The notes under the pieces: generated by a model
What the model saw: the letters and a program-made list of their open reading frames with translations, nothing else
The model's database searches: none
What the model was told of the DNA's origin: nothing
Shown here: positions 39,813-49,111 of the stretch, piece after piece
Numbering within the stretch: position 1 is the stretch's first letter
Layout: each line of letters opens with the position of its first letter
Program-made: the position numbers and the translations under genes
DNA from: Ruminococcus sp.
GTDB taxonomy: Bacteria; Bacillota; Clostridia; Lachnospirales; Lachnospiraceae
Reading direction: 5' to 3'
Assembly: GCA_029258605.1 (NCBI GenBank)
Contig: JARHYE010000079.1
Span: 1 to 49,111, forward strand
DNA length: 49,111 nt

Positions 39813-39815
39813 GAT

Positions 39816-39856
39816 AAAAAGAGAAGGTATATTATATCAGTTCCTTCTCTTTTTTT
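39816..39856 (+). terminator. Intrinsic terminator
   Basis: aaaaagagaagg...ccttctcttttttt. Confidence 0.75.
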
Positions 39857-39864
39857 GTAGTTGC

Positions 39865-39915
39865 AAAAAGAAGCTGTCACATTTCAAATTCATGAATGAT
39901 TCAGCTTCTTTTTAG
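39865..39915 (+). terminator. Second hairpin terminator upstream of module copy 1
   Basis: aaaaagaagctg...cagcttcttttt. Confidence 0.65.
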
Positions 39916-39917
39916 GG

Positions 39918-40058
39918 TTTTATAGTTTTTAAAGGAATGAGAGTAAAGTGTGACATCCCTGGAAACATCCAAAGGATGTCGTTACTTTATGAGGGGGGAG
40001 ATAGTTGTTTTTCAACTATCTGTTTCACAGTATAAAGCAAAAATGTGTCCAAAATATG
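39918..40058 (+). ncRNA. Structured intergenic module, copy 1
   Basis: taaaggaatgagagtaaagtgtgacatcc...ggatgtcgttacttt-atgaggggggagatagttg-ttttt-caactatct; direct repeat of 40241-40376 with conserved hairpins. Confidence 0.55.
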
Positions 40059-40070
40059 TTATAATCATTA

Positions 40071-40236
40071 AAGAATTAAGAAGATTATTATGATTTTCTT
40101 AATATTTGCCAGAGAAAGAAACTTCCACAGCCATGAGTGTAAAAAGTAGCAATTAGAGTTGAGAGAATGTAGCGAGGTCAAGGGAAGATATGGAAACAGC
40201 AAAAACCCCCGTACTATCGGTTACGGGGGTTTTTGT
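40071..40236 (+). ncRNA. Candidate small RNA between an extended -10 box and an intrinsic terminator
   Basis: TGTTATAAT (40057-40065) upstream, no convincing ORF, terminator at 40201-40236. Confidence 0.35.
40201..40236 (+). terminator. Strong intrinsic terminator
   Basis: aaaaacccccgta-ctatcggt-tacgggggttttt. Confidence 0.9.
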
Positions 40237-40240
40237 TGTC

Positions 40241-40376
40241 TTTATAGTTATCTAAAGGAATGAGAGTAAAGTGTAGCATCCTCTTCAAAGGATGCTGTAC
40301 TTTTTATGAGGGGGGTGATAGTTGTTTTATCAACTATCTGATTCATAGTATAGAGTATAAATGTGCACAAAGTATG
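40241..40376 (+). ncRNA. Structured intergenic module, copy 2
   Basis: tctaaaggaatgagagtaaagtgtagcatcc-tcttcaaa-ggatgctgtacttttt-atgaggggggtgatagttg-ttttat-caactatc. Confidence 0.55.
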
Positions 40377-40424
40377 ACAAGAGTATTAAACAAATCGAAA
40401 AAATATTATGAAATTATAAATTAT

Positions 40425-41225
40425 TTATAATGGAATACGAATTGTGTTTCCAGCATAAATCACATTTGGATCGGTAATGCCGTTTAGTCGTTGGAGAATC
40501 GGAACAGTCGTTCCAAATCGCTGTGAAATTTCACTTAAAGTATCTCCAGAACGAATCGTATAAAATTGGTATTTTGGTGGAGTAGGAGAGCAACCGTTCA
40601 GATGATTAAGTCCGGCATTGCAGATTACAGATGGATAATCTACAAAAGAAATATTAAGATCTACATTTCCACGGATTCCGGGAATTCGTCCACGGTCAGA
40701 GAACTGCCACATGCCACAGTTTGTTCCATCAAAACAGGAACTGTAATAGGCATACCAAAGAGCATAACGCTTTGATAATTCTGAATCAAAGTAGTTGTCA
40801 AGGAAGTTTCGGTTGCTATAGAACATGGCAAAATAGCCAGCTTCCTCGATACGATTGCAAAAAGATGTTACAAACTGAGTTGCCAATTGCCTTGTAACAG
40901 TGACACCATTCTCACGTGCATAATTAATGGTAGGCTGTTCGATGTCATAGCAGATTGGAAAATCCAATCGATAAGGAGCAACAGCGTTTAAGCACGCTTC
41001 TGCTTCCTGCCTTGCAGTTTCTGCACTTAAAGCATAGCAGAACCAATAAACACCAAAAGGAAGCCCAATTCTGTTACATTCTTCTGCATTTCGCCTAAAT
41101 TGTTTATCTAGAGTTCCAGAGCCGTATCCGGCGCGAATCATGACAAATTGATATCCAGAAGCTTTTACTTCGTCCCAATCAACGATCCCTTGAAATTCGC
41201 TTACATCGAGACCTTTCATGTTCAT
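40425..41225 (-). CDS. GH25 family lysozyme with a C-terminal LysM domain
   Basis: MKGLDVSEFQGIVDWDEVKASGYQFVMIRAGYG...FPICYDIE...WQFSDRGRIPGIRGNVDLN; LysM YTIRSGDTLSEISQRFGTTVPILQRLNGITDPNVIYAGNTIRIP. Confidence 0.95.
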   Translation of the reverse strand: MNMKGLDVSEFQGIVDWDEVKASGYQFVMIRAGYGSGTLDKQFRRNAEECNRIGLPFGVYWFCYALSAETARQEAEACLNAVAPYRLDFPICYDIEQPTINYARENGVTVTRQLATQFVTSFCNRIEEAGYFAMFYSNRNFLDNYFDSELSKRYALWYAYYSSCFDGTNCGMWQFSDRGRIPGIRGNVDLNISFVDYPSVICNAGLNHLNGCSPTPPKYQFYTIRSGDTLSEISQRFGTTVPILQRLNGITDPNVIYAGNTIRIPL

Positions 41226-41378
41226 AAGGTGACTCCTTTTTGTTTTTTTACTAAAGTCATTCTATTATATGGAAGATTTTGAAAAAGGTTAGAGACTTAT
41301 TAAGAAAATCATAAGATTTTCTAAGTCAGGTTTTAAAAAATATGCTCTATCATGTATACTATAAGTGAGGTGATGAAA

Positions 41379-42074
41379 ATGTATACTATTTTAGTATGTG
41401 ATGATGACAAAGATATCGTAGATGCAATTGAAATATATTTAAACCAAGAAGGATATCGTGTATTAAAAGCTTATGATGGAGAAGAAGCGTTAGAAATTTT
41501 GGAGCAGCAAAATGTACATCTTTTAATATTGGATATTATGATGCCAAAATTAGATGGGATTCATGCGACAATAAAAATTCGTGAAAATAATGGGATACCA
41601 ATTATTATTTTATCGGCGAAATCAGAGGATGTAGATAAAATATTAGGATTAAATGTAGGGGCTGACGATTATGTATCAAAGCCATTTAATCCACTAGAGC
41701 TGATTGCAAGAGTGAAATCTCAATTGCGTAGATATACCCAGTTGGGAGGAAATTCTGGAGTATCAAGTGAAAAAATATATGAAACAGGCGGTCTTTCTAT
41801 TAATGATGATAGAAAAGAAGTAACAGTAGACGGAGAGTTTGTAAAACTAACACCAATCGAATATAACATTTTATTATTGTTAACGAAAAATCAAGGAAAA
41901 GTTTTTTCGATTGATCAGATTTATGAATCCATCTGGAATGAAGATGCAATCGGAGCAGACAATACAGTTGCGGTTCATATTCGACATATTAGAGAAAAGA
42001 TAGAGATCAATCCAAGGGAACCTCGATATTTAAAAGTTGTATGGGGTGTTGGATATAAAATAGAAAAACAATAA
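41379..42074 (+). CDS. OmpR/PhoB-type response regulator
   Basis: YTILVCDDDKDIVDAI, LLILDIMMPKLDG, KPFNPLELIARV, winged-helix C-terminus. Confidence 0.95.
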   Translation: MYTILVCDDDKDIVDAIEIYLNQEGYRVLKAYDGEEALEILEQQNVHLLILDIMMPKLDGIHATIKIRENNGIPIIILSAKSEDVDKILGLNVGADDYVSKPFNPLELIARVKSQLRRYTQLGGNSGVSSEKIYETGGLSINDDRKEVTVDGEFVKLTPIEYNILLLLTKNQGKVFSIDQIYESIWNEDAIGADNTVAVHIRHIREKIEINPREPRYLKVVWGVGYKIEKQ

Positions 42075-42083
42075 AGGAGTTTT

Positions 42084-44690
42084 ATGGAAGAAAATAATAG
42101 AATATGTATAAAAAACTGGAATAAAAGTAAACTTTTAAAGTGGTTACTTATTTTATTTATTAATGTTTTAGTATTAGCGATTAGTTTTGATATATTGTTT
42201 CTTTATAAATGCCCTCAATTTGTAAATAGCATAACCTCTAAGACCGACTTTGGAAGATCGTATGAGGAATCTACTGCATTTCAAGATTTATTCCATTATG
42301 CAATTCGAAACGTGATGGAGAATATACAATCTAAATATAATTTTGAAACAGAAGGAAAGTATAATCCAAATAAATTAGTAGATGTTATGGAATATGTGCA
42401 AGAAGGGAATATTTCAGGAGAAAATAAAAACGGACTTGCATATACGGTCGATCAAATGGATAGCTGGGGAGATTTGTATTCGGATCCAGATCTTAGAGAG
42501 GATACAGTTATCGTGTGTCAAAGGCCAGACAATACGTATTATTATTACTATCTCAACGAGTTTAAAGAACAGTTTCGTTCTGGCAAATTTCATTTAAATA
42601 ATACCAATTTGACGGTAGATGCACTTTTAGGAGATGTAGAATCTTATTTGCCGACTACATCGGATTATAAGATTTCAATTACAGATGAAAATGGCAACAT
42701 GATCTACGATTCTTTTTGGAGGTTTCCGTACACTTTTACAGAAAAATATAAACCAGATGGTGCAGAAAATATTTTGTCGGTTGTCAATCATATTCCAGCA
42801 TTAAATGGAAAGTTAACAGAAGTGTACGATGCATTGAAGCAGGCCATTACACAAGTAGAGACAGAACTTGAGAAATATAGAACTTCGGATGATGTGTGGG
42901 AAGAGGGAAATACAAATTTTACCTATTTATTAATCGATAAAAATAAAAAATATGTATACACCAACAACAGTGCGTATAAAAGTTTTAATGAGGTAACTTC
43001 CAACTTAAAAAAATTAAAAGCAAAACAAGGAAAGTATCTTATTGTAGATGAAAAACTCTCTGATTTAGATACTAATATGAAGATTTACAAGCAGGACTGG
43101 AGAAATGCAATACAATCTTATTACAAAGGAAATAAATCGAACTATGTTTTTGCGGCGGCGATAGATACAACGTATCCGATCCAGGATATTTTTTATAACT
43201 ATAAACAGGATTATAATTATTTTGTTCCGAGATTAAAAAGTGTCATTGTTTCTCTAGTTATAAATCTTATTTTATTGTTACTATGCATGGTATGGCTGAC
43301 TACAAAGATTGGACAAAAGAATGAAGACGGAAAAATCATTCTTTCCACATTTGATCGATGGAAAACGGAGTTGGGTGCACTTTCGATTCTATTCGCTTGG
43401 GCAATTCCATATGGGATTTTTACCTTGATCTTTGGAAATCCGATTGCAAACGCCATTGGGGGAAGACAGCTTGAATATGTGCAGGGAATCACAACTATGA
43501 CAATGGGAAGTGCACATACATATAATCAGCCATCTGATTATATATTGACTGCATTTCTAATCTTTTTCACAACGTCCTGTTTTTTGGTAGGTTATTTTAG
43601 CCTTGTTAAACGGATCAAAGCAAACGTTTTATGGAAAAATAGTGTTCTATGCCACCTGTGTGAAAATTTAAAAATATTTTGGAGAGAAAGATCTAAAGTT
43701 TCAAAAGCAACCATTTTATTAACTGTATTTCTATTATTTCACTGGGTAATCTGGTTTTTTGTTTCTGTGGGGAATTTTTTATCTATACTTGTTCTATTCG
43801 GAATGATTCTTTTAGATATAGTTTCTGCATATTTAGTCATTAGAGATGCGATTGCGAAGAAGCAGATTGGAATCGGAATTGAAGAGCTGGTTCAGGGAAA
43901 TATGGAATATCAGATTCCCACAGATAAGTTGAAAGGTGAGAATAAAGAACTGGCAGAAAAAGTGAATGATGTTGCCCAGGGACTACATAAGGCGGTGGAT
44001 CATGCCATGAAGAGTGAGCGATTAAAAACGGATCTCATTACGAATGTGTCTCATGATATTAAAACACCACTTACTTCGATTATTAATTATGTAGATTTGT
44101 TAAAACGAGAAGATTTTGAAGATCCAAAAATTCAAGGTTATTTGGAGATTTTAAGTGAGAAATCACTACGTCTTAAGACACTTACAGAAGATGTGGTAGA
44201 GGCATCAAAAGTATCCAGTGGAAATATTACATTGGAGTATATGGATGTGAATTTTGTTGAGATGATCAACCAAACCGAAGGAGAACTTTCGGAAAAATTT
44301 GAAAATAGTAATTTGAAGATTATTCAAAAACTTCCGGAAGAACCGGTTATCATCCATGTAGATGGACGAAGGATGTGGAGAATCTTAGAAAATATTTATA
44401 CAAATGCATTAAAATATGCGATGCCTGGCACAAGAGTTTATTCTGAATTGTATGTGCAGGAAGAAAAGGTGATTTTTTCTTTAAAAAATATTTCTAAGCA
44501 GCCACTTAATTTTACAGCAGATGAACTGACAGAACGCTTTATTCGTGGCGATATTTCCAGAGGTTCCGAAGGAAGTGGATTGGGACTTTCCATAGCAAAA
44601 AGTTTGACAAAAATGCAAGGAGGAACTTTTAATTTATACTTAGATGGCGATCTATTTAAAGTTACCATTGAGTTTCCAAAAGTAAAGTAA
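42084..44690 (+). CDS. Sensor histidine kinase with a large extracytoplasmic region
   Basis: Multi-TM N-terminus; H-box ITNVSHDIKTPLTSIINYVDLL; G-box RGSEGSGLGLSIAKSLTKMQGG. Confidence 0.93.
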   Translation: MEENNRICIKNWNKSKLLKWLLILFINVLVLAISFDILFLYKCPQFVNSITSKTDFGRSYEESTAFQDLFHYAIRNVMENIQSKYNFETEGKYNPNKLVDVMEYVQEGNISGENKNGLAYTVDQMDSWGDLYSDPDLREDTVIVCQRPDNTYYYYYLNEFKEQFRSGKFHLNNTNLTVDALLGDVESYLPTTSDYKISITDENGNMIYDSFWRFPYTFTEKYKPDGAENILSVVNHIPALNGKLTEVYDALKQAITQVETELEKYRTSDDVWEEGNTNFTYLLIDKNKKYVYTNNSAYKSFNEVTSNLKKLKAKQGKYLIVDEKLSDLDTNMKIYKQDWRNAIQSYYKGNKSNYVFAAAIDTTYPIQDIFYNYKQDYNYFVPRLKSVIVSLVINLILLLLCMVWLTTKIGQKNEDGKIILSTFDRWKTELGALSILFAWAIPYGIFTLIFGNPIANAIGGRQLEYVQGITTMTMGSAHTYNQPSDYILTAFLIFFTTSCFLVGYFSLVKRIKANVLWKNSVLCHLCENLKIFWRERSKVSKATILLTVFLLFHWVIWFFVSVGNFLSILVLFGMILLDIVSAYLVIRDAIAKKQIGIGIEELVQGNMEYQIPTDKLKGENKELAEKVNDVAQGLHKAVDHAMKSERLKTDLITNVSHDIKTPLTSIINYVDLLKREDFEDPKIQGYLEILSEKSLRLKTLTEDVVEASKVSSGNITLEYMDVNFVEMINQTEGELSEKFENSNLKIIQKLPEEPVIIHVDGRRMWRILENIYTNALKYAMPGTRVYSELYVQEEKVIFSLKNISKQPLNFTADELTERFIRGDISRGSEGSGLGLSIAKSLTKMQGGTFNLYLDGDLFKVTIEFPKVK

Positions 44691-44701
44691 AAGAAAGTAG
44701 G

Positions 44702-44738
44702 GAGGACAGTATCTTACAACAGGTACTGTCCTTATTTC
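44702..44738 (+). terminator. Intrinsic terminator
   Basis: aggacagta...tactgtccttattt. Confidence 0.65.
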
Positions 44739-44837
44739 ATTGTTTAAATCTTGCACAGGCATCTATTTTGCATTACAATAATACAGGGACGAAGAAAATT
44801 CGGTTTTATCTATGAACAGAGGAGTATTACAATTAAA

Positions 44838-45989
44838 ATGGATGAAATTAAAATATTATTAGAACAGATTTTAAATACACAATTTATACAGGCAGTAATC
44901 AGTAATCCGCGCTTAAAAGAGGGGGTACTTAAAATAAAAGTACGTCCAGTGCAAATGAAAGATCAACTTTTCTACCAATTAGAATCTTTCACAAAGACCC
45001 AAGCTTTTCATGAAAATCTTAAAAAGCAAGAAACGATAGAGAAACTACTAAAGTATATGGGAGAATTTCGACAATTGCAAATTGCAACAGAGCAAGAAAA
45101 TTATACAGTTCTAGTTAGCAAAAAAGGGAAAGTGACGATTCAAAAAAAGAAAAACAAAGATGGCAAAAAAGCAACGGAAATGACACACAATCGAACAAAG
45201 AAGTATATTCTTCAAGAGGGGATGCAAGTACCTTTTTTGCAGGATTTGGGAGTGATGACTTCGGAAGGAAAGATTGTAAGATCTCGTTTTGATAAGTTTC
45301 GACAGATCAATCGATTTCTTGAGTTTATTGAGGATATATTGCCAAAACTTGAAAAAGGTAGAGAACTTACCATTCTCGATTTTGGATGCGGAAAATCGTA
45401 TTTAACATTTGCAGTGTATTACTATTTACATGAGTTAAAAAACTATGACATTAAAGTGATTGGCCTTGATTTAAAGAAAGAAGTAATTGAACATTGCAAT
45501 GAACTTGCTGAGAAATACGGATACAAAAAACTTTCTTTTCTAGTCGGAGACATTGCAGATTATGAGGGAGTAAGTCAGGTTGATATGGTTGTGACATTGC
45601 ATGCTTGTAATACCGCAACCGATTATGCACTTGCGAAAGCGATTGGGTGGAATGCACAAGTTATTCTATCCGTTCCGTGTTGTCAACATGAATTAAATGG
45701 TCAGATCTATGCGGAGGAGCTTGCACCACTTATGGAGTATGGACTCTTAAAGGAAAGATTTGCAGCGCTTGTAACAGATGGCCTTCGAGCAAAATATTTG
45801 GAAGCTTCTGGATATGAGACACAAGTTTTGGAATTTATTGATATGGAGCACACACCAAAGAATATCCTATTGCGTGCAGTGAAAGCGGGAAAGAAAAACA
45901 AACAAGCAGAAGCAGATATTGAAACCTGTACAAAGTTTTTGCATGCCCATCCAACTTTGGGGAAACTGTTGGAAGAGGGAGAAAACTAA
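44838..45989 (+). CDS. Class I SAM-dependent methyltransferase (Methyltransf_32/METTL25-like)
   Basis: ILDFGCGKSYLTFAVYYYLHEL, VVTLHACNTATDYALAKAI, ILSVPCCQHELNGQI. Confidence 0.85.
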   Translation: MDEIKILLEQILNTQFIQAVISNPRLKEGVLKIKVRPVQMKDQLFYQLESFTKTQAFHENLKKQETIEKLLKYMGEFRQLQIATEQENYTVLVSKKGKVTIQKKKNKDGKKATEMTHNRTKKYILQEGMQVPFLQDLGVMTSEGKIVRSRFDKFRQINRFLEFIEDILPKLEKGRELTILDFGCGKSYLTFAVYYYLHELKNYDIKVIGLDLKKEVIEHCNELAEKYGYKKLSFLVGDIADYEGVSQVDMVVTLHACNTATDYALAKAIGWNAQVILSVPCCQHELNGQIYAEELAPLMEYGLLKERFAALVTDGLRAKYLEASGYETQVLEFIDMEHTPKNILLRAVKAGKKNKQAEADIETCTKFLHAHPTLGKLLEEGEN

Positions 45990-48430
45990 TGAAAAAAAAG
46001 AGGATTATAAAAACAGGGGTTCTTACAGCTATTTTTCTGCTAGCAATTTTAATCAGCAGTTTGATTACAAATCGAGGAAATGATGATGCAAGAGTAGACT
46101 TAGGTGATCCTACGTTACCTAGAGTCTCTTTCTTAGTAAAAGGTGAGGAGTTGAACCATCTACAAGGTTATGTGCATGAAATGAATGTTGCAGCAATGCG
46201 AGATTCTATTACACCAATTGAGAAAAACGGAAACCTTCAAATGCTTATTGAAGCGGATGGAAATAAAATTTCTGAAATTTTTTATGATGTATATTCCATG
46301 GATGGAAAAGAGGTATATGCATCTGGAAAAGTAAAAGATTTCACGCAGGAAAATGCAACATTAAAATTAAGTAAAGCACTGAAAAAAACAGAAATGGAAG
46401 CTGTTTTAAGGGTTGGACTAGAGTTGAAAAAAGGACCAGTATATTTTTATACAAGAATTATAAGGCCGACGGGACTTGCTGTAACGGAATGTCTGGAACA
46501 TGCAAGAACGTTTCATGAGAGTACCTTTCTTGGGAAAAGCAATAATGATGTAGTTGCAAAAGAACTTTCAGTCGATGGAACTCAAGATCCACATTCTTTT
46601 CAGCATGTAACCTTATCTTCTGACCTTTTTAATGTTACATGGAGAGATTTAAAACCAGAAGTTTCAGGAACCGTGGAATGGAGTATACAAGAAGCAAATT
46701 CTGTATACACATCACTTTTGGCAACGTATCAGGTAAATGTGGTCAATGATAAATCGAAAGCAGATCTCTTTAATGTGCGGGAATTTTATCGTGTTCGCTA
46801 TTCTGAGGAGGGAGCCTACCTTCAAAATTTTGATAGGACAATAGAGCAGGTTTTTGATGCAGATCCCACTTCATTTGCTAAAGATGGCATTCATTTAGGA
46901 AATGTTTCACCAGATATTCAAGTAGTGGAAAACAAAAAGGAAACTTCGATTGCGTTTGTGACAAGTAGGGATTTGTGGGCTTATGATGTTGCTAAAAATA
47001 AGATTGCTCTTGTTTTTAGTTTCGCAAACAGAGAAGGGCATGATAAGAGAGGACAATACGCACAGCATAGTGTTCAGATCATTAATCAAAATCAGGATGG
47101 AAGCCTTGTTTTTGTTGTGTATGGCTATATGAATCGCGGAAGCCATGAAGGAGAGGTAGGAGCAGATATCTACTATTACGATGCGAAAAACAATACCGTT
47201 CAGGAAAAAGCGTTCATTCCAAGCAATAAAAGTTTTATGATGGCGAAACAAGAACTGGGAGATATGATTTACTACGATCATAAAAATTCTCTTTTGTATA
47301 TCTTGGCCAATCATCAACTGTTACAAGCAGATCTTGAAAAAAGTAAACAGAAAATATTAGTAGAAAATATGAAAGATGGACAGTATGCGATTTCTGAGGA
47401 TAATCATCTCTTAGCCTATTTGGAAAGTGACTCGGATGATATGAAGGAAGAAACAATCAAGGTTATGAATCTTAAAAATGGCACCAATTATGATGTGAAA
47501 CCAGAAAAAGGAGAACATATTAAGCCACTCGGTTTTATTGGTGAGGATTTTATCTACGGATTACAAAAAGAGGAAGATCAGTCTAAGGGCATAACAGGAG
47601 ATATGATTCTTCCAATGTATGAGATCCGGATTGTAAATAAAGAAGGAGATGTAGTAAAACAATACAAAGAGGAAAATATCTATATTAAAGGGGTTGAGAT
47701 TGTCAATGATCAGGTCACCCTTTCTCGTGTAAAAAAAGCAGATTCTCAGTATGTTGAAACAGAACCAGATTACATTAGCCGCAGCGATGAACCAGTTGAA
47801 GTGGAGGAACGGGTTGGACTTTATTATACGGAGGACAAAGGAAACCAAAGTATGATTAAAATCAAACGAGGAAAGTTAAAGAATACCGTAAAAATTCTTC
47901 GACCAAAACAAGAACATGGGAACGATGTGATTACATTAGCTCAAAACGAAACCGGATTAGAGGAGCAATTTTATGTATATGCACTAGGAACTCTTCGAGG
48001 AATCTATCCGAAGGCAGGAGAAGCGATTCAAAAAGCAGAAGCAGAGTCCGGAGTTGTAATTTCTGATCGACAGTCTTACATATGGCAAAAAGGAAATAGA
48101 CTTTTGGCATGTGAGACAACGATTGATGATTTCAAGAAAAAAGAAAATCAGACCTCGTTAGAAGCAGCAGAAGCGTACATGAAAAAGTTTAAAGGGGTAA
48201 AAACAGATCTGACAGGAAGTAGATTGGATCAGATTTTCTATGTTGTAAATCTTGGAAGGCCAGTGATTGCAATCATGGGAAAAGATCATGCGGTATTGAT
48301 TACAGGATATGATTTAGAGAGCGTTTACTATCTCGATCCAGATGATGGAAAAGAACACAGTATCTATGTATCAGAAATGGAAGATACGATGGAGTCGCAT
48401 GGAAATGTTTATATTGGGTATTTAGATTAA
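45989..48430 (+). CDS. Extracytoplasmic protein of unknown function with a C39-like C-terminal region
   Basis: N-terminal TM anchor (GVLTAIFLLAILISSLITN); C-terminal LDQIFYVVNLGRPVIAIMGKDHAVLITGYDLESVYYLDPDDG resembles papain-like/C39_2 folds. Confidence 0.65.
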   Translation: MKKKRIIKTGVLTAIFLLAILISSLITNRGNDDARVDLGDPTLPRVSFLVKGEELNHLQGYVHEMNVAAMRDSITPIEKNGNLQMLIEADGNKISEIFYDVYSMDGKEVYASGKVKDFTQENATLKLSKALKKTEMEAVLRVGLELKKGPVYFYTRIIRPTGLAVTECLEHARTFHESTFLGKSNNDVVAKELSVDGTQDPHSFQHVTLSSDLFNVTWRDLKPEVSGTVEWSIQEANSVYTSLLATYQVNVVNDKSKADLFNVREFYRVRYSEEGAYLQNFDRTIEQVFDADPTSFAKDGIHLGNVSPDIQVVENKKETSIAFVTSRDLWAYDVAKNKIALVFSFANREGHDKRGQYAQHSVQIINQNQDGSLVFVVYGYMNRGSHEGEVGADIYYYDAKNNTVQEKAFIPSNKSFMMAKQELGDMIYYDHKNSLLYILANHQLLQADLEKSKQKILVENMKDGQYAISEDNHLLAYLESDSDDMKEETIKVMNLKNGTNYDVKPEKGEHIKPLGFIGEDFIYGLQKEEDQSKGITGDMILPMYEIRIVNKEGDVVKQYKEENIYIKGVEIVNDQVTLSRVKKADSQYVETEPDYISRSDEPVEVEERVGLYYTEDKGNQSMIKIKRGKLKNTVKILRPKQEHGNDVITLAQNETGLEEQFYVYALGTLRGIYPKAGEAIQKAEAESGVVISDRQSYIWQKGNRLLACETTIDDFKKKENQTSLEAAEAYMKKFKGVKTDLTGSRLDQIFYVVNLGRPVIAIMGKDHAVLITGYDLESVYYLDPDDGKEHSIYVSEMEDTMESHGNVYIGYLD

Positions 48431-48434
48431 ATGG

Positions 48435-48475
48435 AAAAGGGTGAGAACTAAATTTGGTTCTCACCCTTTTGTTGT
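48435..48475. terminator. Bidirectional intrinsic terminator
   Basis: aaaagggtgagaac-taaattt(g)-gttctcaccctttt. Confidence 0.85.
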
Positions 48476-48478
48476 ATA

Positions 48479-48979
48479 TTATACTGCTGTTTTAAAAATT
48501 ACGAATTTGTACTTGTTAAGAACAGCATAAAGAATCAAACCAAGTACACCACAGGAAATGATTTCGCCGATTCCAACTGTCATCATCATAAATGGAATTG
48601 AAAATGGTAACTGGTAACCATATTTCAAAATAAATGGAACAATCAATGCGTTTGACAAGATTGGTGGAAGAATCGCAATGTATTTGCTCTTATTTCTTAG
48701 CACCCATGTTAAAAGTGCACCGATCAAAGTTGCAATGGAACCTAAAATGATATCAGGAACAATTGCACCGCCTAAAATATTTCCTAATAGACAGCCGATG
48801 AATAATCCTGGAACTGCAGCAGGTGTGAATACGGGAAGGATTGTCAATGCCTCGGCAAATCGAACCTGTACTTCACCAAATGCGAGAGCGGCTCCCATGA
48901 CAGTTAGTACTACATAAACGGCAGCAATCATGGCTGCCTGTGCCATAAATAGCACTTTGTTTTTGCTTGAGTTTTTCAT
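48479..48979 (-). CDS. queT: QueT-family (queuosine precursor) ECF transporter substrate-binding subunit
   Basis: AAMIAAVYVVLTVMGAALAFGEVQVRFAEALTILPVFTPAAVPGLFIGCLLGNILGG. Confidence 0.9.
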   Translation of the reverse strand: MKNSSKNKVLFMAQAAMIAAVYVVLTVMGAALAFGEVQVRFAEALTILPVFTPAAVPGLFIGCLLGNILGGAIVPDIILGSIATLIGALLTWVLRNKSKYIAILPPILSNALIVPFILKYGYQLPFSIPFMMMTVGIGEIISCGVLGLILYAVLNKYKFVIFKTAV

Positions 48980-49007
48980 TATTTAATTCTCCTTTAGTTT
49001 TGTTTTA

Positions 49008-49090
49008 CGTGTGGAAGGTCACGAACACACGATTCATTTTACGGCGGGAATCGCCGAAAGCCCGATAAGACCTTGGTTTTTGTGGGCTTT
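49008..49090 (-). promoter_or_regulatory. Candidate structured leader / preQ1-type riboswitch upstream of queT (class unassigned)
   Basis: cgtgtg/cacacg hairpin (49008-49013/49026-49031) whose loop aaggtc (49015-49020) complements gacctt (49069-49074), itself in the loop of aagccc/gggctt (49058-49063/49084-49089). Confidence 0.45.
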
Positions 49091-49111
49091 ACACAGTTTT
49101 GTAGTATAGCA

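Noticed and set aside
1-49111. tRNA, rRNA and CRISPR arrays
   Set aside because: None recognised on reading both strands; a tRNAscan-SE/Infernal run would be needed for a firm negative.

Overview
This AT-rich window looks like a Firmicutes chromosome, most like Lachnospiraceae from protein resemblance (inference, no search run). The left third (about 1-15.6 kb) is accessory DNA. It holds an IS3-family element cut by the window edge, an FtsX-type permease, a frameshifted ABC exporter, an ABC ATPase remnant, a sigma-like HTH gene, and a DinG/XPD-like helicase. It ends in a compact module of three intact tyrosine recombinases plus two TnpC/DUF6262-like coiled-coil proteins, similar to Tn554/RIT elements. 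This block abuts a Tad/Flp pilus locus and appears to end inside a type IVb pilin gene, leaving a chimeric pilin ORF. Inside the Tad locus, a perfect 26-bp inverted repeat flanks a 112-bp segment carrying the start codon and RBS of a TadE-like gene. This is a candidate invertible phase switch or a MITE. The rest is mostly conserved chromosome: rhomboid protease, HIT, sigma factor, murG, pgi, aconitase-family hydratase, a two-domain 5'-nucleotidase surface protein, tatD, rsmA, plsC, citrate synthase, a GH25 lysozyme, a two-component system, a methyltransferase and queT. Notable noncoding candidates are a duplicated ~140-bp structured module with covarying stems (39.9-40.4 kb), a G-U-compensated long hairpin (24.8 kb), and a kissing-loop-like leader upstream of queT. 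No rRNA, tRNA or CRISPR array was recognised by eye.
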